DNA from: JAJEAD01 sp965221555
GTDB lineage: Bacteria; Pseudomonadota; Gammaproteobacteria; HK1
Assembly: GCA_965221555.1 (NCBI GenBank)
Contig: OZ244895.1
Coordinates: 2,666,001-2,730,000, forward strand
Direction: 5' to 3'
Length of the DNA: 64,000 nt
Position numbers and translations under genes: made by a program. The notes beneath the pieces were generated by a model that made no database searches, was not told the origin of the DNA, and saw only the letters and a list, made by a program, of their open reading frames with translations. Shown here one piece after another: positions 1 through 8,791 of this stretch (positions are counted from its first letter, which is position 1; each line of letters begins with the position of its first letter).

Positions 1-277
1 CGAGGACATCGCCAGGAGTCTCCACCACGCACAGCTGGCTCGGATCTCGGGAGCGGTCGGCGCAGCGGGAACACCGGGGGTGTTCGCTCAGATCCCGGCA
101 GCGTTCGCAGTTGGCGATGCGTTCCACCGCTTCGATGAGGGTTTCTCCCAGGCGGCGGCCCCCGGCGCGATCCCGTTCCAGAACGTGCAGGGCCATGCGC
201 TGGGCGGACTTGGGTCCCACCCCCGGCAGGCAACGAAGCGCACCCACGAGACGGACGATGAGAGCGGAGTCGGACAA
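1..277 (-). CDS. recR: Recombination mediator RecR, 5' part (runs off the window)
   Basis: RecR acts with RecF/RecO to load RecA at gaps. About 92 codons are visible and the 3' end lies beyond base 1. The translation begins MSDSALIVRLVGALRCLPG and continues with VGPKSAQRMA, the helix-hairpin-helix region typical of RecR. It is followed by a four-cysteine zinc motif (CERC, then CSRC about ten residues later) and the start of the Toprim domain (CVVETPGDVL). No in-frame ATG sits at the expected place. TTG at 277-275 gives the family N-terminus, so I chose it; the ribosome site in front is weak. It lies downstream of ybaB and dnaX on the same strand, the usual order, but 255 bp separate it from ybaB. 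I see no gene in that gap. Confidence 0.9.
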   Translation of the reverse strand, partial: MSDSALIVRLVGALRCLPGVGPKSAQRMALHVLERDRAGGRRLGETLIEAVERIANCERCRDLSEHPRCSRCADRSRDPSQLCVVETPGDVL

Positions 278-532
278 TGATCTCGGACCGCGCGCAACCG
301 GGGCTTCAGCTCGGGCGTCGGCTGCGCGCCGCCCCGCTGCGTTGCGCGTGCGCGCCAGACCGCCGGCGACCACGGGGGCGCATCCGTCGGCATGGACCGC
401 GACGATGACGTCCCGAGCGCACGGTGGGGGCAGCAGGGTCGAATTGCGTCGGCGCGCCCCGATCCGCAAACGCCCTCGCCCCGGTCGACATGCGCGCGCC
501 CCTGGCTCTTGTGAACCGGTGAAAGCGGGCGC

Positions 533-859
533 TCAGAACGGCAGCTTCAGGCCGGCCGGGAGGCCCATGCCGGAGGCCAGTCCCGAGAACTTGTCCTTCA
601 CCATCTCCTCGACCCGGCGCACCGCGTCGTTGACCGCGGATGCGATCAGATCTTCGATGAGCTCCCGGTCCGGCTCTTCGAGCAGGCTGGAATCGATGTG
701 CACCCGGCGCACGTCGTGGCGTCCGGTCATCGTGACCCTGACCATGCCGCCTCCCGACTCGCCCGTGACTTCGAGGCGCGCGAGCTCCTCCTGGGCTCGT
801 TGCAGGTTTCCCTGCATGGCCTGGGCCTGCTTCATCAAATCACCGAGAGGGTTCTTCAT
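533..859 (-). CDS. ybaB: YbaB/EbfC family nucleoid-associated protein
   Basis: Small DNA-binding protein of the YbaB/EbfC family, 108 residues. It starts MKNPLGDLMKQAQAMQ and continues with a coiled N-terminal helix (QRAQEELARLEV), the conserved GGGMVRVTMTG strand region and a C-terminal helix ending in the GMGLPAGLKLPF tail that is typical of the family. ATG at 859 is preceded by GGGGAG at a good distance. A longer in-frame extension exists upstream but overlaps dnaX and is not family-like. It sits 46 bp after dnaX and before recR, the conserved dnaX-ybaB-recR order. Family members bind DNA as dimers; the exact role is unsettled in general. Confidence 0.95.
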   Translation of the reverse strand: MKNPLGDLMKQAQAMQGNLQRAQEELARLEVTGESGGGMVRVTMTGRHDVRRVHIDSSLLEEPDRELIEDLIASAVNDAVRRVEEMVKDKFSGLASGMGLPAGLKLPF

Positions 860-905
860 CGATGTCTCCCCGCCAACGGGCGCTTTGCTCTCCTCGTGGC
901 CGGCT

Positions 906-2489
906 TCAATCCACCGGGTCCACAAGCCTCGGATCCACCTTCGTGCCGAAGGTCTCGCAGATGGCGCGCACCGTGCGATCGTTTTCGATGGCTTCCACCG
1001 CCGCCCGCCGCCGATTCGCATCGTCTCGTCGAGCGCGCTGGGCCGGAGTGTCCCGCGGCGGCTCCTCGATCCCGATGTCGAGCCTTACCGGCGCCCCCAG
1101 ACGTTTCTCCAGTGCCCCTTCGAGCTGCTCCCGCGCCCGGTCCGCGTTCAATTGCGCGTGACTCGGGGCCAGGCGCAGCTTCAGCACGCCGCTGACATGC
1201 TCCGTCGGCTCGCAGTTGACGGCAAGCTCACGGGCCATCCCCGAGACCTCCAGTTCGTCCACCCACGCGGTCCAGACCTCAGGGGTCACCACGGGGGACG
1301 CCGCGGGAGCGGATTCGGCGACCCCTGGCGCTGGTGGGCGGGAAGCGGGGGTCTTCGGGGACGGGGCCGCGCGGTCGCCACCTTCCCGCTCGCTGTCTTC
1401 GTGCGCCGGCTCGAAGGCCAGCATCCGCAGCAGGATCATTTCGAATCCGCCGCGCGGATCGGGCGAGAGCGGCAGATCGCGCCGACCGAGCAGCGCAATC
1501 TGATAGAAGAGCTGCACGTCTTCCCTGCCCAGGCGTCCCGCGAGGTCGAGGAAGCGGGCTTCGTCCTCGGGCTCCTCCAGCCCGCCCGCCCCCGGCACCG
1601 TCTGGAGGATGGCGATGCGCTGCAAGGCGGAGATGAGCTCGGCCAGCGCATCCTCGAAGTCGACCGCATCCGCCGCCATTTCCTCGACGCGCCCGAGCAG
1701 CTTCTGCGCATCGCCGGCGGCGATGCCCTCGAGAATCCCATGGAGATGGCCCCGCTCCAGGGTGCCGAGCATCACGCTCGCCTCCTGGTATGCGACTTGG
1801 CCTGCACCGTAGGCAATGGCCTGATCGAGCAGACTCAGCGCGTCGCGCATGCTCCCGTCCGCGGCCCGCGCGATGAGGCGAAGCGCCGGCGCGTCGGAGT
1901 CGATCCCCTCGTGGGTCAGAATGGCGCCGAGGTGCGCGGCGATTTCGTCGACCGGAAGCCGCTTGAGGCTGAACTGGAGGCAACGCGAGAGCACCGTGAT
2001 CGGGAGCTTCTGCGGCTCGGTGGTGGCGAGCAGGAACTTCACGTGGGGCGGGGGCTCCTCCAGCGTCTTGAGCAGCGCGTTGAAGCTCTTCTCCGAGAAC
2101 ATGTGCACTTCGTCGATGAGGTAGACCTTGTAGCGTCCCCGAGTCGAAGCGAACTGCACGTTCTCCATCAGGTCCCGCGTCTCGTCCACCCTGCTTCGCG
2201 ACGCCGCGTCCACTTCGATGAGGTCGACGAAACGCCCCTCGTCGATCTCGGTGCAGGCCCCACAGGCGCCGCAGGGGGTGGAAGCGACCCCCTGCTCGCA
2301 GTTCAGGCATTTCGCGAGCACTCGGGCCAGGGTGGTCTTTCCCACTCCCCGGGTGCCGGTAAACAGGAAAGCGTGGTGCAGGCGGTCACCGTCTAGTGCG
2401 TTCGCGAGGGAGCGCACGACGTGGGCCTGACCCACGACCTGGGAGAAGTCTCGAGGCCGCCACTTGCGGGCCAGGACCTGATAGCTCAC
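906..2489 (-). CDS. dnaX: DNA polymerase III subunit tau/gamma
   Basis: Clamp-loader ATPase of the replicative polymerase, 527 residues. It begins with GTG at 2489 (V/M-SYQVLARKWRPRDF), the invariant DnaX start. Walker A GTRGVGKT is at about residues 45-52. Zinc cysteines are near 61-79 (CLNC, then CGACGAC). The Walker B/DExx motif LIDEVH and the SRC sensor (VLSRCLQF) follow. After domain III comes a Pro/Ala/Glu-rich linker (about residues 365-400) and a short C-terminal domain ending RLVDPVD. I see no A-rich slippery site of the E. coli A AAA AAG type, so a programmed gamma product is not supported by sequence. It heads the dnaX-ybaB-recR group. Confidence 0.96.
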   Translation of the reverse strand: MSYQVLARKWRPRDFSQVVGQAHVVRSLANALDGDRLHHAFLFTGTRGVGKTTLARVLAKCLNCEQGVASTPCGACGACTEIDEGRFVDLIEVDAASRSRVDETRDLMENVQFASTRGRYKVYLIDEVHMFSEKSFNALLKTLEEPPPHVKFLLATTEPQKLPITVLSRCLQFSLKRLPVDEIAAHLGAILTHEGIDSDAPALRLIARAADGSMRDALSLLDQAIAYGAGQVAYQEASVMLGTLERGHLHGILEGIAAGDAQKLLGRVEEMAADAVDFEDALAELISALQRIAILQTVPGAGGLEEPEDEARFLDLAGRLGREDVQLFYQIALLGRRDLPLSPDPRGGFEMILLRMLAFEPAHEDSEREGGDRAAPSPKTPASRPPAPGVAESAPAASPVVTPEVWTAWVDELEVSGMARELAVNCEPTEHVSGVLKLRLAPSHAQLNADRAREQLEGALEKRLGAPVRLDIGIEEPPRDTPAQRARRDDANRRRAAVEAIENDRTVRAICETFGTKVDPRLVDPVD

Positions 2490-2532
2490 TTGAGGCGTCT
2501 GTCTCCGGGAAGGAAGCCCGCGGGGGCGAGCG

Positions 2533-2538
2533 ATTATA
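2533..2538 (-). promoter_or_regulatory. Perfect -10 box upstream of dnaX
   Basis: On the minus strand this reads TATAAT, a perfect sigma70 -10 hexamer, 43 bp upstream of the dnaX GTG in an otherwise very GC-rich stretch. The possible -35 (TTCTCG with about 18 bp spacing) is poor. The 281-bp region 2490-2770 is the divergent spacer between dnaX and hyuB. Near its right end, around 2706-2740, there is an AT-richer patch that could hold a promoter for hyuB, but no clear hexamer pair is visible. Confidence 0.5.
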
Positions 2539-2770
2539 CGGCCCGGCTCCGTGGGCCGAGAAGCGGCGGAGATCCAGCCAGGCCCCCGCCGGGGAGACAG
2601 CCGGGATCCCGCAAGCGCAAGGGGCACGCCGATGCGCGGTGGGCGTCGAGCAACCGACTCGCTTCCACCGCCCCACCACCCCCCGTGCGTCGGCGTGCCC
2701 CGAGGTAATACAAAGCGTTGCAAAGACCATATATTCCCTTGTTCCACATGCCATCCGGGAAGCGCCCGCA

Positions 2771-4513
2771 ATGACGCACGAAGCGCCAGACCCCTTCGAG
2801 GTCGAACTTCTCGAGAACGCGCTCGACACCGTCGCGGACGAGATGGCGCTCACCGTGTGTCGAAGCGCCCGATCCTTCGTGGTCAAGGAGGCGCTCGACT
2901 TCTCGACCGCGCTCTTCGACGGACGGGGCCGCATGGTGGCCCAGGGCACCTGCCTGCCCTTGCACCTGGGCGCAATGCCGGCGGCGCTGGATGCGATTCT
3001 GAACACCTTCGCAGACGACCTTCGACCCGGCGACGTCTTCTGCACCAACGATCCCTACGATGGCGGTACGCACTTGCCGGACATCGTCTGTGTGAAGCCC
3101 GTGTTCTTGAGGGAAGCCATCGTCGGCTACGCGGCGGTGCTCGCCCACATGACCGACATCGGAGGCCGGGTGGCAGGTGGCAACGCCTGCGACTCGACCG
3201 AGATCTACCAGGAGGGACTGATCATCCCGCCTTCGCGCCTCTACGATGCCGGCAAAGCGAACACGACGCTCTTTCGGCTCATCGCGCGCAACGTTCGAGT
3301 TCCGGATCTCGTCATGGGTGACCTCAGGAGCGAGATCGCCGCCTGCGAGATCGGCGAACGCGGCCTCCGGGCGCTGGTGGAACGCCACGGACAGGAGCGT
3401 TTCGAGAGTCTCGGCTCCGCCCTGCTGGACTACACCGAGCGCTTCACACGCTCCGAGATCGCGAAATTGCCCGACGGCGCTTATGACTTCACCGACTACA
3501 TCGACGACGATGGCATGGGGTCGGGCCGTATCGCCCTGACGGTGCGGGTCACGGTTTCAGGCGATGCCATGACGATCGACTTCAGCGGCACCAGCGGCCA
3601 GGTGAAGGGGGCGATCAACTCCGTGCATGCGTTTTCGGCCTCCGCGGCCTGGGCGGCGGTGCGTTCAATACTCGACCCCGGCATCCCGAACAACGAGGGT
3701 TTCTTCCGCGCCGTCCGGATCGAGATACCGCAAGGGAGTATCGCCAATCCGATGCCGCCCGCGGCGGTCGCCGCCCGCGGCCTGACCGGCTTCAGGATTG
3801 CGGATGCGGTCTTCGGCGCACTCGCCCGGATCGCCCCGGACAAGGTCCCCGCCGGCGGGTCGAGCACACCGGACACCGCCATCAGCATCGGCGGCCATGA
3901 CCGTCAGCGAAAACCCTTCGTCTACATCGAGTTCCTCCTCGCCTCCTGGGGTGGCGGCCCCCGGCGCGACGGCATGGATGCCTGTACCGGCCTCGTCATC
4001 AACTACTCGAACACGCCGGGCGAACTGCTGGAAACGGAGCAACCCCTGCGGGTCGAACGCTACGCCTTCGTTCCCGACAGCGGCGGTCCCGGCGAGTGGC
4101 GCGGTGGCCTGGCGCTCGAGCGTCACATTCGCATGCTGGCGGACGAGGCGACGGTACAGATCCGCTCCGACCGCCGCGAAGTGGCGCCCTACGGTCTCGA
4201 AGGCGGTCGAGACGGCACGACCAGCGCCGTCTCGATCCGGAGAAGAAATGGCGCCGACGAGCAATACCCCTCCAAGTTCATGACGACGATGGGCCGGGAC
4301 GACGTAATCCACCTGCGGCTCGCCGGAGGCGGAGGCTATGGCGACCCCCTGAAACGCGACCCGGATCGCGTGCTCGATGATCTGCGCGAAGGCAAAGTCT
4401 CGGTATCGGGCGCGGCGCGCGACTACGGCGTGGTCGTCGATCCGGCCTCACACGCCCTCGACCGGGCGGCGACGGAGGCGCTTCGCGCCGAACGCCGCAA
4501 CGCCCGGCCGTGA
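2771..4513 (+). CDS. hyuB: Hydantoinase B / oxoprolinase family protein
   Basis: HyuB-type subunit (580 residues) of the ATP-dependent hydantoinase/5-oxoprolinase/acetone-carboxylase superfamily. It starts MTHEAPDPFEVELLENAL and contains the family blocks DVFCTNDPYDGGTHLPDI, HMTDIGGRVAGG (metal-site region), GNACDSTEIYQEG and the C-terminal GGGGYGDPLKRDP. It overlaps hyuA by 4 bp (GTGA), so the two are translationally coupled and presumably form a complex. The superfamily includes N-methylhydantoinase, caprolactamase and 5-oxoprolinase, and sequence alone does not fix the substrate. The neighbouring sarcosine oxidase operon makes N-methylhydantoin, which yields N-carbamoylsarcosine, an attractive guess. 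Confidence 0.88.
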   Translation: MTHEAPDPFEVELLENALDTVADEMALTVCRSARSFVVKEALDFSTALFDGRGRMVAQGTCLPLHLGAMPAALDAILNTFADDLRPGDVFCTNDPYDGGTHLPDIVCVKPVFLREAIVGYAAVLAHMTDIGGRVAGGNACDSTEIYQEGLIIPPSRLYDAGKANTTLFRLIARNVRVPDLVMGDLRSEIAACEIGERGLRALVERHGQERFESLGSALLDYTERFTRSEIAKLPDGAYDFTDYIDDDGMGSGRIALTVRVTVSGDAMTIDFSGTSGQVKGAINSVHAFSASAAWAAVRSILDPGIPNNEGFFRAVRIEIPQGSIANPMPPAAVAARGLTGFRIADAVFGALARIAPDKVPAGGSSTPDTAISIGGHDRQRKPFVYIEFLLASWGGGPRRDGMDACTGLVINYSNTPGELLETEQPLRVERYAFVPDSGGPGEWRGGLALERHIRMLADEATVQIRSDRREVAPYGLEGGRDGTTSAVSIRRRNGADEQYPSKFMTTMGRDDVIHLRLAGGGGYGDPLKRDPDRVLDDLREGKVSVSGAARDYGVVVDPASHALDRAATEALRAERRNARP

Positions 4514-6600
4514 CCTACCGCGCCGGGGTCGATATCGGTGGAACCTTCACCGACATCGTTCTGCTCGCCGACGACGGCGCCGTGATCACCCGCAAAGTGC
4601 CCTCGACCCCGGAGGACTACAGCCGGGGCATCGCCGAAGGCCTCACCCTCGCCTGCCGGGAAGAGGGGTTGGACGCCGGGGAGATCACGCACTTCCTGCA
4701 CGGCACCACGGTTGCGACCAATGCGCTGCTGGAGCGCACGGGCGCACTCACCGGACTCGTCACGACCGAAGGCTTTCGCGACGTCCTGGAGATTCGAAGG
4801 CTTCGCATGCCGCGGCTCTACGACATCGCCTACCAGAAGCCCGAGACGCTGGTCCGGCGAGCGCTCCGATTCGAGGTGCCGGAGCGGATCGACTTCCGGG
4901 GTGAGGTCATTCGGCCCCTGGACGAAGCGGCCGCACGCTCGACCCTCGCCCGGCTGCTCGCAAGCGGCGTCGAGTCGATCGCGATCTGCCTCTACAACGC
5001 CTACGCAAACGGCGCGCACGAGAGGCGCCTGCGGGATTTGCTGCGTGAGCAGCACCCGGACATCCCGGTGTCCCTGTCGAGCGAAGTGCTGCCGGAGCTG
5101 CGCGAATACGAGCGCACTTCGACGACGGTCGTGAACGCCTACCTCACCCCTCTGGTGAAGGGCTACCTTCGCCGCTTGTCGGCCGAGCTCGGGCGCTGCG
5201 GTATCGGGGCCCCGGTTCGGATCATGCAATCCAACGGCGGCGCCATGGGCGTCGGGGCCGCCTGTGCGCGCCCTGTCAACATGATCGAATCCGGTCCCGC
5301 CGCCGGGGTCGTGGGGGCGGCGGCACTGGCCGGGATCCTGGGCTTCGAAGACGTCCTCACCTTCGACATGGGCGGCACCACCGCCAAGGCGGCGATCATC
5401 AGCGGGGGCGCCTACGCTCACCTGAACGAGCTCGATGTCGGCGCCGGCATCAACAGCGCGGGCCGCCTGATGCAGGGAGGCGGCTACCACGTCCGGGTAC
5501 CCGCCATCGATCTCGCCGAAGTGGGCACGGGCGGCGGCAGCCTGGTGCGCCTGGATCCGGGCGGCTCGGTCAGGGTCGGACCGGACAGCGCCGGCGCGGT
5601 ACCGGGGCCGGTCGCCTACCGCATGGGAGGTCGGGTACCTACGGTGACCGATGCCAATCTGCTGCTCGGCTATCTCAACCCCCATCATCTGGTCGGCGGC
5701 GCGCTTGCGCTCGACCGCGACCGGGCCCGGTGCGCGATCCGGGAACAGATAGCCGACCCGCTGGGGCTCACGGTGCCGGATGCGGCGCTCGGCATCCACC
5801 GCGTTGCGGACGCGGAGATGTCACGGGCGCTGCGCGCGGTGTCCAGCGAGCGAGGACGCGACCCTCGTGACTACGCGATGATGGCGTTCGGAGGCAACGG
5901 CCCGTTGCATGGCGCCTCACTCGCCGAGAACCTCGGCATGACCCGCATCATTCTGCCGCCGGCCGCTGGAGTGTTCAGTGCCCTCGGCCTGCTCTTCCCG
6001 GAAGCCGAGCAACGCTATGCGCGGACCTGCAAGGGGCCGATTCGGGAGGTGTCGGAGCACAGCATCCGCTCGATCCTGCGCACGTTGGAGGGCGAGGGAC
6101 GGCGTGACCTCGCGGCGGAAGGATTCTCCGCCGAACGCGTGGCTTTCGAACACCTCGCCGATGTCCGCTACGCGGGGGAGAACTCGGAGTTGACGCTCCC
6201 CTTCCCCGCTCTGCGCGGCGGCTGGCGCGATGCGGTGGCGGCACGTTTCCATGAGCGGCACGATGAGACCTACGGCTACGCCTCGGCGGAGGAGGTGGTG
6301 GAGCTGGTTTCCCTGCGGGTGATCGCGCGCGGCAGATCCGAACGCAGCCGCATTCCGACCGAGCCCGTCTTCGCCCGCGGGAGCGGCGACGAGGGGCCAT
6401 GGGCGGAGCGCGAGGTCTACTTCGCAGGCGCGCAGGGCTGGCGCCGCCTTCCCGTGCTGCCGGGCCGCACCGCGATCCCCGATTCGGGCGTGGAAGGCCC
6501 CGCCATCGTCGAGGAATACGATTCGACCACTCTCGTGCCTCCCGGCTGGCGGCTGGACCACGCTGCCTGGGGCTGCACCCTCCTCACCCGGGTGCGGTAA
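4510..6600 (+). CDS. hyuA: Hydantoinase A / oxoprolinase family protein
   Basis: ATP-binding partner of HyuB, 696 residues, GTG start inside the hyuB stop (GTGA). The N-terminus VDIGGTFTDIVLL is the ASKHA-type phosphate-binding motif. Further family blocks are LHGTTVATNALLERTG (about 75-90), MQSNGGAMG, ESGPAAGVVGAA, FDMGGTTAKAAII (second nucleotide-binding segment) and FGGNGPLHG. The C-terminus holds the beta-rich domain and ends WGCTLLTRVR. The length matches HyuA. It is the last gene of the hyuB-hyuA pair; the next gene is convergent on the minus strand 141 bp away. No N-carbamoylsarcosine amidase or hydantoin transporter lies next to it, so pathway assignment is inference. Confidence 0.88.
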   Translation: MTYRAGVDIGGTFTDIVLLADDGAVITRKVPSTPEDYSRGIAEGLTLACREEGLDAGEITHFLHGTTVATNALLERTGALTGLVTTEGFRDVLEIRRLRMPRLYDIAYQKPETLVRRALRFEVPERIDFRGEVIRPLDEAAARSTLARLLASGVESIAICLYNAYANGAHERRLRDLLREQHPDIPVSLSSEVLPELREYERTSTTVVNAYLTPLVKGYLRRLSAELGRCGIGAPVRIMQSNGGAMGVGAACARPVNMIESGPAAGVVGAAALAGILGFEDVLTFDMGGTTAKAAIISGGAYAHLNELDVGAGINSAGRLMQGGGYHVRVPAIDLAEVGTGGGSLVRLDPGGSVRVGPDSAGAVPGPVAYRMGGRVPTVTDANLLLGYLNPHHLVGGALALDRDRARCAIREQIADPLGLTVPDAALGIHRVADAEMSRALRAVSSERGRDPRDYAMMAFGGNGPLHGASLAENLGMTRIILPPAAGVFSALGLLFPEAEQRYARTCKGPIREVSEHSIRSILRTLEGEGRRDLAAEGFSAERVAFEHLADVRYAGENSELTLPFPALRGGWRDAVAARFHERHDETYGYASAEEVVELVSLRVIARGRSERSRIPTEPVFARGSGDEGPWAEREVYFAGAQGWRRLPVLPGRTAIPDSGVEGPAIVEEYDSTTLVPPGWRLDHAAWGCTLLTRVR

Positions 6601-6741
6601 CCGCAACAAAGGAAGCGGCCACCATGCGCGAAGGAATCCACCCCGTCCTCGTCAGCTCTTAGCCCGGGATCTGAAGGGGGGCACCTTCGCCCTGCGGCGA
6701 AGCGTCGAATACCAGATCGGCGCCGCGCGGGCGCGGTGGAT

Positions 6742-8106
6742 TCAGAGCTGCCCCGAGTCATCCCAGGTCTCGAGCCACTGCCGGTACCGCGGGCGCTCGT
6801 AGCGCTCCAGCGTGAAGGCCCAGGCGTGGTCCGCAAGCGGGTCGCCGAGCACCTGGTCGGCGAGAAGCTCGGCCGCTCCCATCGAGGCCATGATCCCGAA
6901 TCCGGAAAACGCCGCGTGGATGTAGGCGCCTTCCACCGGAAGGGGGCCCATGAGGGGGCGGTTCTCGCGGGTCTTGGTGTAGTACCCGCCGTCGACAAAG
7001 GGTCGCGGCAGCGCGCCGAAGTAGGACTTCAGTCCCGGCAGCATCGCGCTCGTCCCGCGCACCACGATCTCCGGGAGATTCGGATCCCCCTCGACGGGAA
7101 AGGTGGCCGGCACGGGCTCGCAGTCGTAGGTCCAGTACAGGATGACGCTCTGTCCGGATCCGAGCGGGCGGCCGTGGGCGCCAGGCGGAAACTCCGAGAG
7201 GAGATAGCGGGTCTCGTGCGTCTCCTCGAGCACGGTGCGCTCGTCTTGCGACCAGGGCAGCGTGATCGGGTCCGTCCAGATGAAGAGCGGGGCCTCGCGC
7301 GGCACCACCGCTTGGCGATCCTCGAAGGTCACCTTGATGTGCCGTTCGGAGAAGATGGGGAGCGTCAGACCGAGGTGTTCGCCGAAGGCATTGATGAGCG
7401 GTCCCGCCGCCGCGACGAGCCGGGCGGTGTCGATCCTCTCAGTCCCCGTGGCGGTCTCCACACTGACCGACCGGACCCGGCCTCCCGTGGTGTCCACGCC
7501 AACGATCCGTCCGCGCTTCTGTCTCGTGCCGGCGGCCCGCGCCGCCTCGAGCAGATACATGCCGAGCTGCTGGGCGTCCAGCCAGCCGCAGCGCCGGGCG
7601 TGGAGCACCACCGCGGTTTGCGGGCTCAGCCAGGGAAAGAGTCGCGCCACCGCGGCACGGCCCTCGATGACATCGGCGCCGTCCGGCTGCCCTTCGAACC
7701 CGCTCGGCTCGGCGGGGCGGTAGTCCGCCGCCGCCCCCCGGTGCATGCGCAAGGGGCCCGCTCCCAGGCTCGCCGCCTCCTCGGCCGCATCGCGGAAGCG
7801 CTCCACCTGTTCCTCGCGTGCCGACGCGTAGAGATAGCCGCGGCGATTCATGAGGAAGGCGTTACCGCTGCTGTGCGCCAGTTCTTCGAGGCGATCGATG
7901 CTGCGGTTCATCAGGCGGACCATGGCGTCGCCCGGACCCGGCCACCAGTTGCGGTAGCACTCGGTGGACTTGTCGCTGGTGAGCGTGAGCGCGGGCCGCT
8001 CGTCGACGAGGACGACCCCGCGCTGCCCGCGTACCACGCTGAGCTCGTAGGCGGCGGCAATGCCGGCGATTCCGGCTCCGCAGATAACGATTTCAGCTAC
8101 CGGCAC
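6742..8106 (-). CDS. FAD-dependent oxidoreductase (DAO/DadA type) in the sox operon
   Basis: 454 residues. GTG at 8106 gives MPVAEIVICGAGIAGIAAAYELS, a dinucleotide-binding GxGxxG motif, followed by VVLVDERPALTLTSDKSTECYRNWW. The C-terminal block GGYYTKTRENRPLMGPLPVEGAYIHAAFSGFGIM is typical of the D-amino acid oxidase/sarcosine-dimethylglycine dehydrogenase fold, where the last glycine run contacts FAD. It lies 49 bp after soxG on the same strand and is probably the distal gene of that operon. It is not SoxB, which is present separately. A role as a second N-methyl amino acid dehydrogenase is plausible but not shown. The start is uncertain: there is no strong ribosome site and no earlier ATG fits. 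Confidence 0.82.
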   Translation of the reverse strand: MPVAEIVICGAGIAGIAAAYELSVVRGQRGVVLVDERPALTLTSDKSTECYRNWWPGPGDAMVRLMNRSIDRLEELAHSSGNAFLMNRRGYLYASAREEQVERFRDAAEEAASLGAGPLRMHRGAAADYRPAEPSGFEGQPDGADVIEGRAAVARLFPWLSPQTAVVLHARRCGWLDAQQLGMYLLEAARAAGTRQKRGRIVGVDTTGGRVRSVSVETATGTERIDTARLVAAAGPLINAFGEHLGLTLPIFSERHIKVTFEDRQAVVPREAPLFIWTDPITLPWSQDERTVLEETHETRYLLSEFPPGAHGRPLGSGQSVILYWTYDCEPVPATFPVEGDPNLPEIVVRGTSAMLPGLKSYFGALPRPFVDGGYYTKTRENRPLMGPLPVEGAYIHAAFSGFGIMASMGAAELLADQVLGDPLADHAWAFTLERYERPRYRQWLETWDDSGQL

Positions 8107-8155
8107 CGGGAGAGTTCGGCCGGGGAAGCGGGGATTGCGAAAGTGTCCGGCGCGG

Positions 8156-8791
8156 TCAATCGCCGCGGCGGACTTCGTAGCCGAACTCCGCCGCCTCGTC
8201 GGCCAGCCACTCCCACATCGCGAGGCCGAAGCTTCGAAACACGTAGAGGTCGAAGCAGTCCTCGGCCCGGCAGTGCAAAACGACGCTGTAGGGCCCGAGC
8301 TTGGTCGGCGCACAGAATCCGGCTTCGAGCCCATCGACATCCAGGGGGCAGCCCTTGGCGAGCAGCTCCCGCGACATCGGACCGGCCACGCGCACCACGG
8401 TGCGGGCGTGACCGAGATCGAGAGCGGTGGCATCGTCGCCGCCGCAGAGAGCGCGCACATCGGAAGCGCTCATCTCCCGCTCTCGATCCACCACCCACCA
8501 TTGATCCGCGCTGGTCCACAGCACCGAGCCGGACGCACCCGTGACGCCGAGTCTAGGCTCCGGCGTACCCGCGATGCCGAGACGGGAGAGCACCGCGGCG
8601 AGCGAGCCGGGGTCGGATACCCCGTTCAACTGAATCAGGGCACGCGGCGCCACCTCCTCGAGAACCACTCCTGGTGTCTCGACCTCCGGGGCGCCGTAAC
8701 GACCCGGCTCGACGTGGCCCTCGAGCGCGGAGAGTCCTCTTCGATCGGCAGTGTCGTTCATTGCGCTTTTTTCCGGGATCTCGCGCCTCAT
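8156..8791 (-). CDS. soxG: Sarcosine oxidase gamma subunit
   Basis: Gamma subunit (211 residues) of heterotetrameric sarcosine oxidase, a GcvT-like fold without its own cofactor. Family-like segments are LIQLNGVSDPGSLAAVLSRLG, LWTSADQWWVV, TALDLGHARTVVRVAGP and the ending FDLYVFRSFGLAMWEWL. ATG at 8791 overlaps the soxA stop by ATGA. An internal Met (MNDTADRRG, eleven codons in) is an alternative start. It follows soxA in the canonical B-D-A-G order. Confidence 0.9.
   Translation of the reverse strand: MRREIPEKSAMNDTADRRGLSALEGHVEPGRYGAPEVETPGVVLEEVAPRALIQLNGVSDPGSLAAVLSRLGIAGTPEPRLGVTGASGSVLWTSADQWWVVDREREMSASDVRALCGGDDATALDLGHARTVVRVAGPMSRELLAKGCPLDVDGLEAGFCAPTKLGPYSVVLHCRAEDCFDLYVFRSFGLAMWEWLADEAAEFGYEVRRGD

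Noticed and set aside
111..2396. A 761-residue open frame antisense to dnaX, and many similar long antisense frames
   Set aside because: They mirror real genes in GC-rich DNA, show no family features, and are explained by codon bias of the sense gene.
906..2489. Programmed frameshift in dnaX to make gamma
   Set aside because: No slippery A-rich heptamer was seen at a suitable place.
6624..6662. Short frame MREGIHPVLVSS after hyuA, reminiscent of the start of ribosomal protein L31
   Set aside because: Only the first few residues resemble L31 and the frame stops after twelve codons; chance is more likely.
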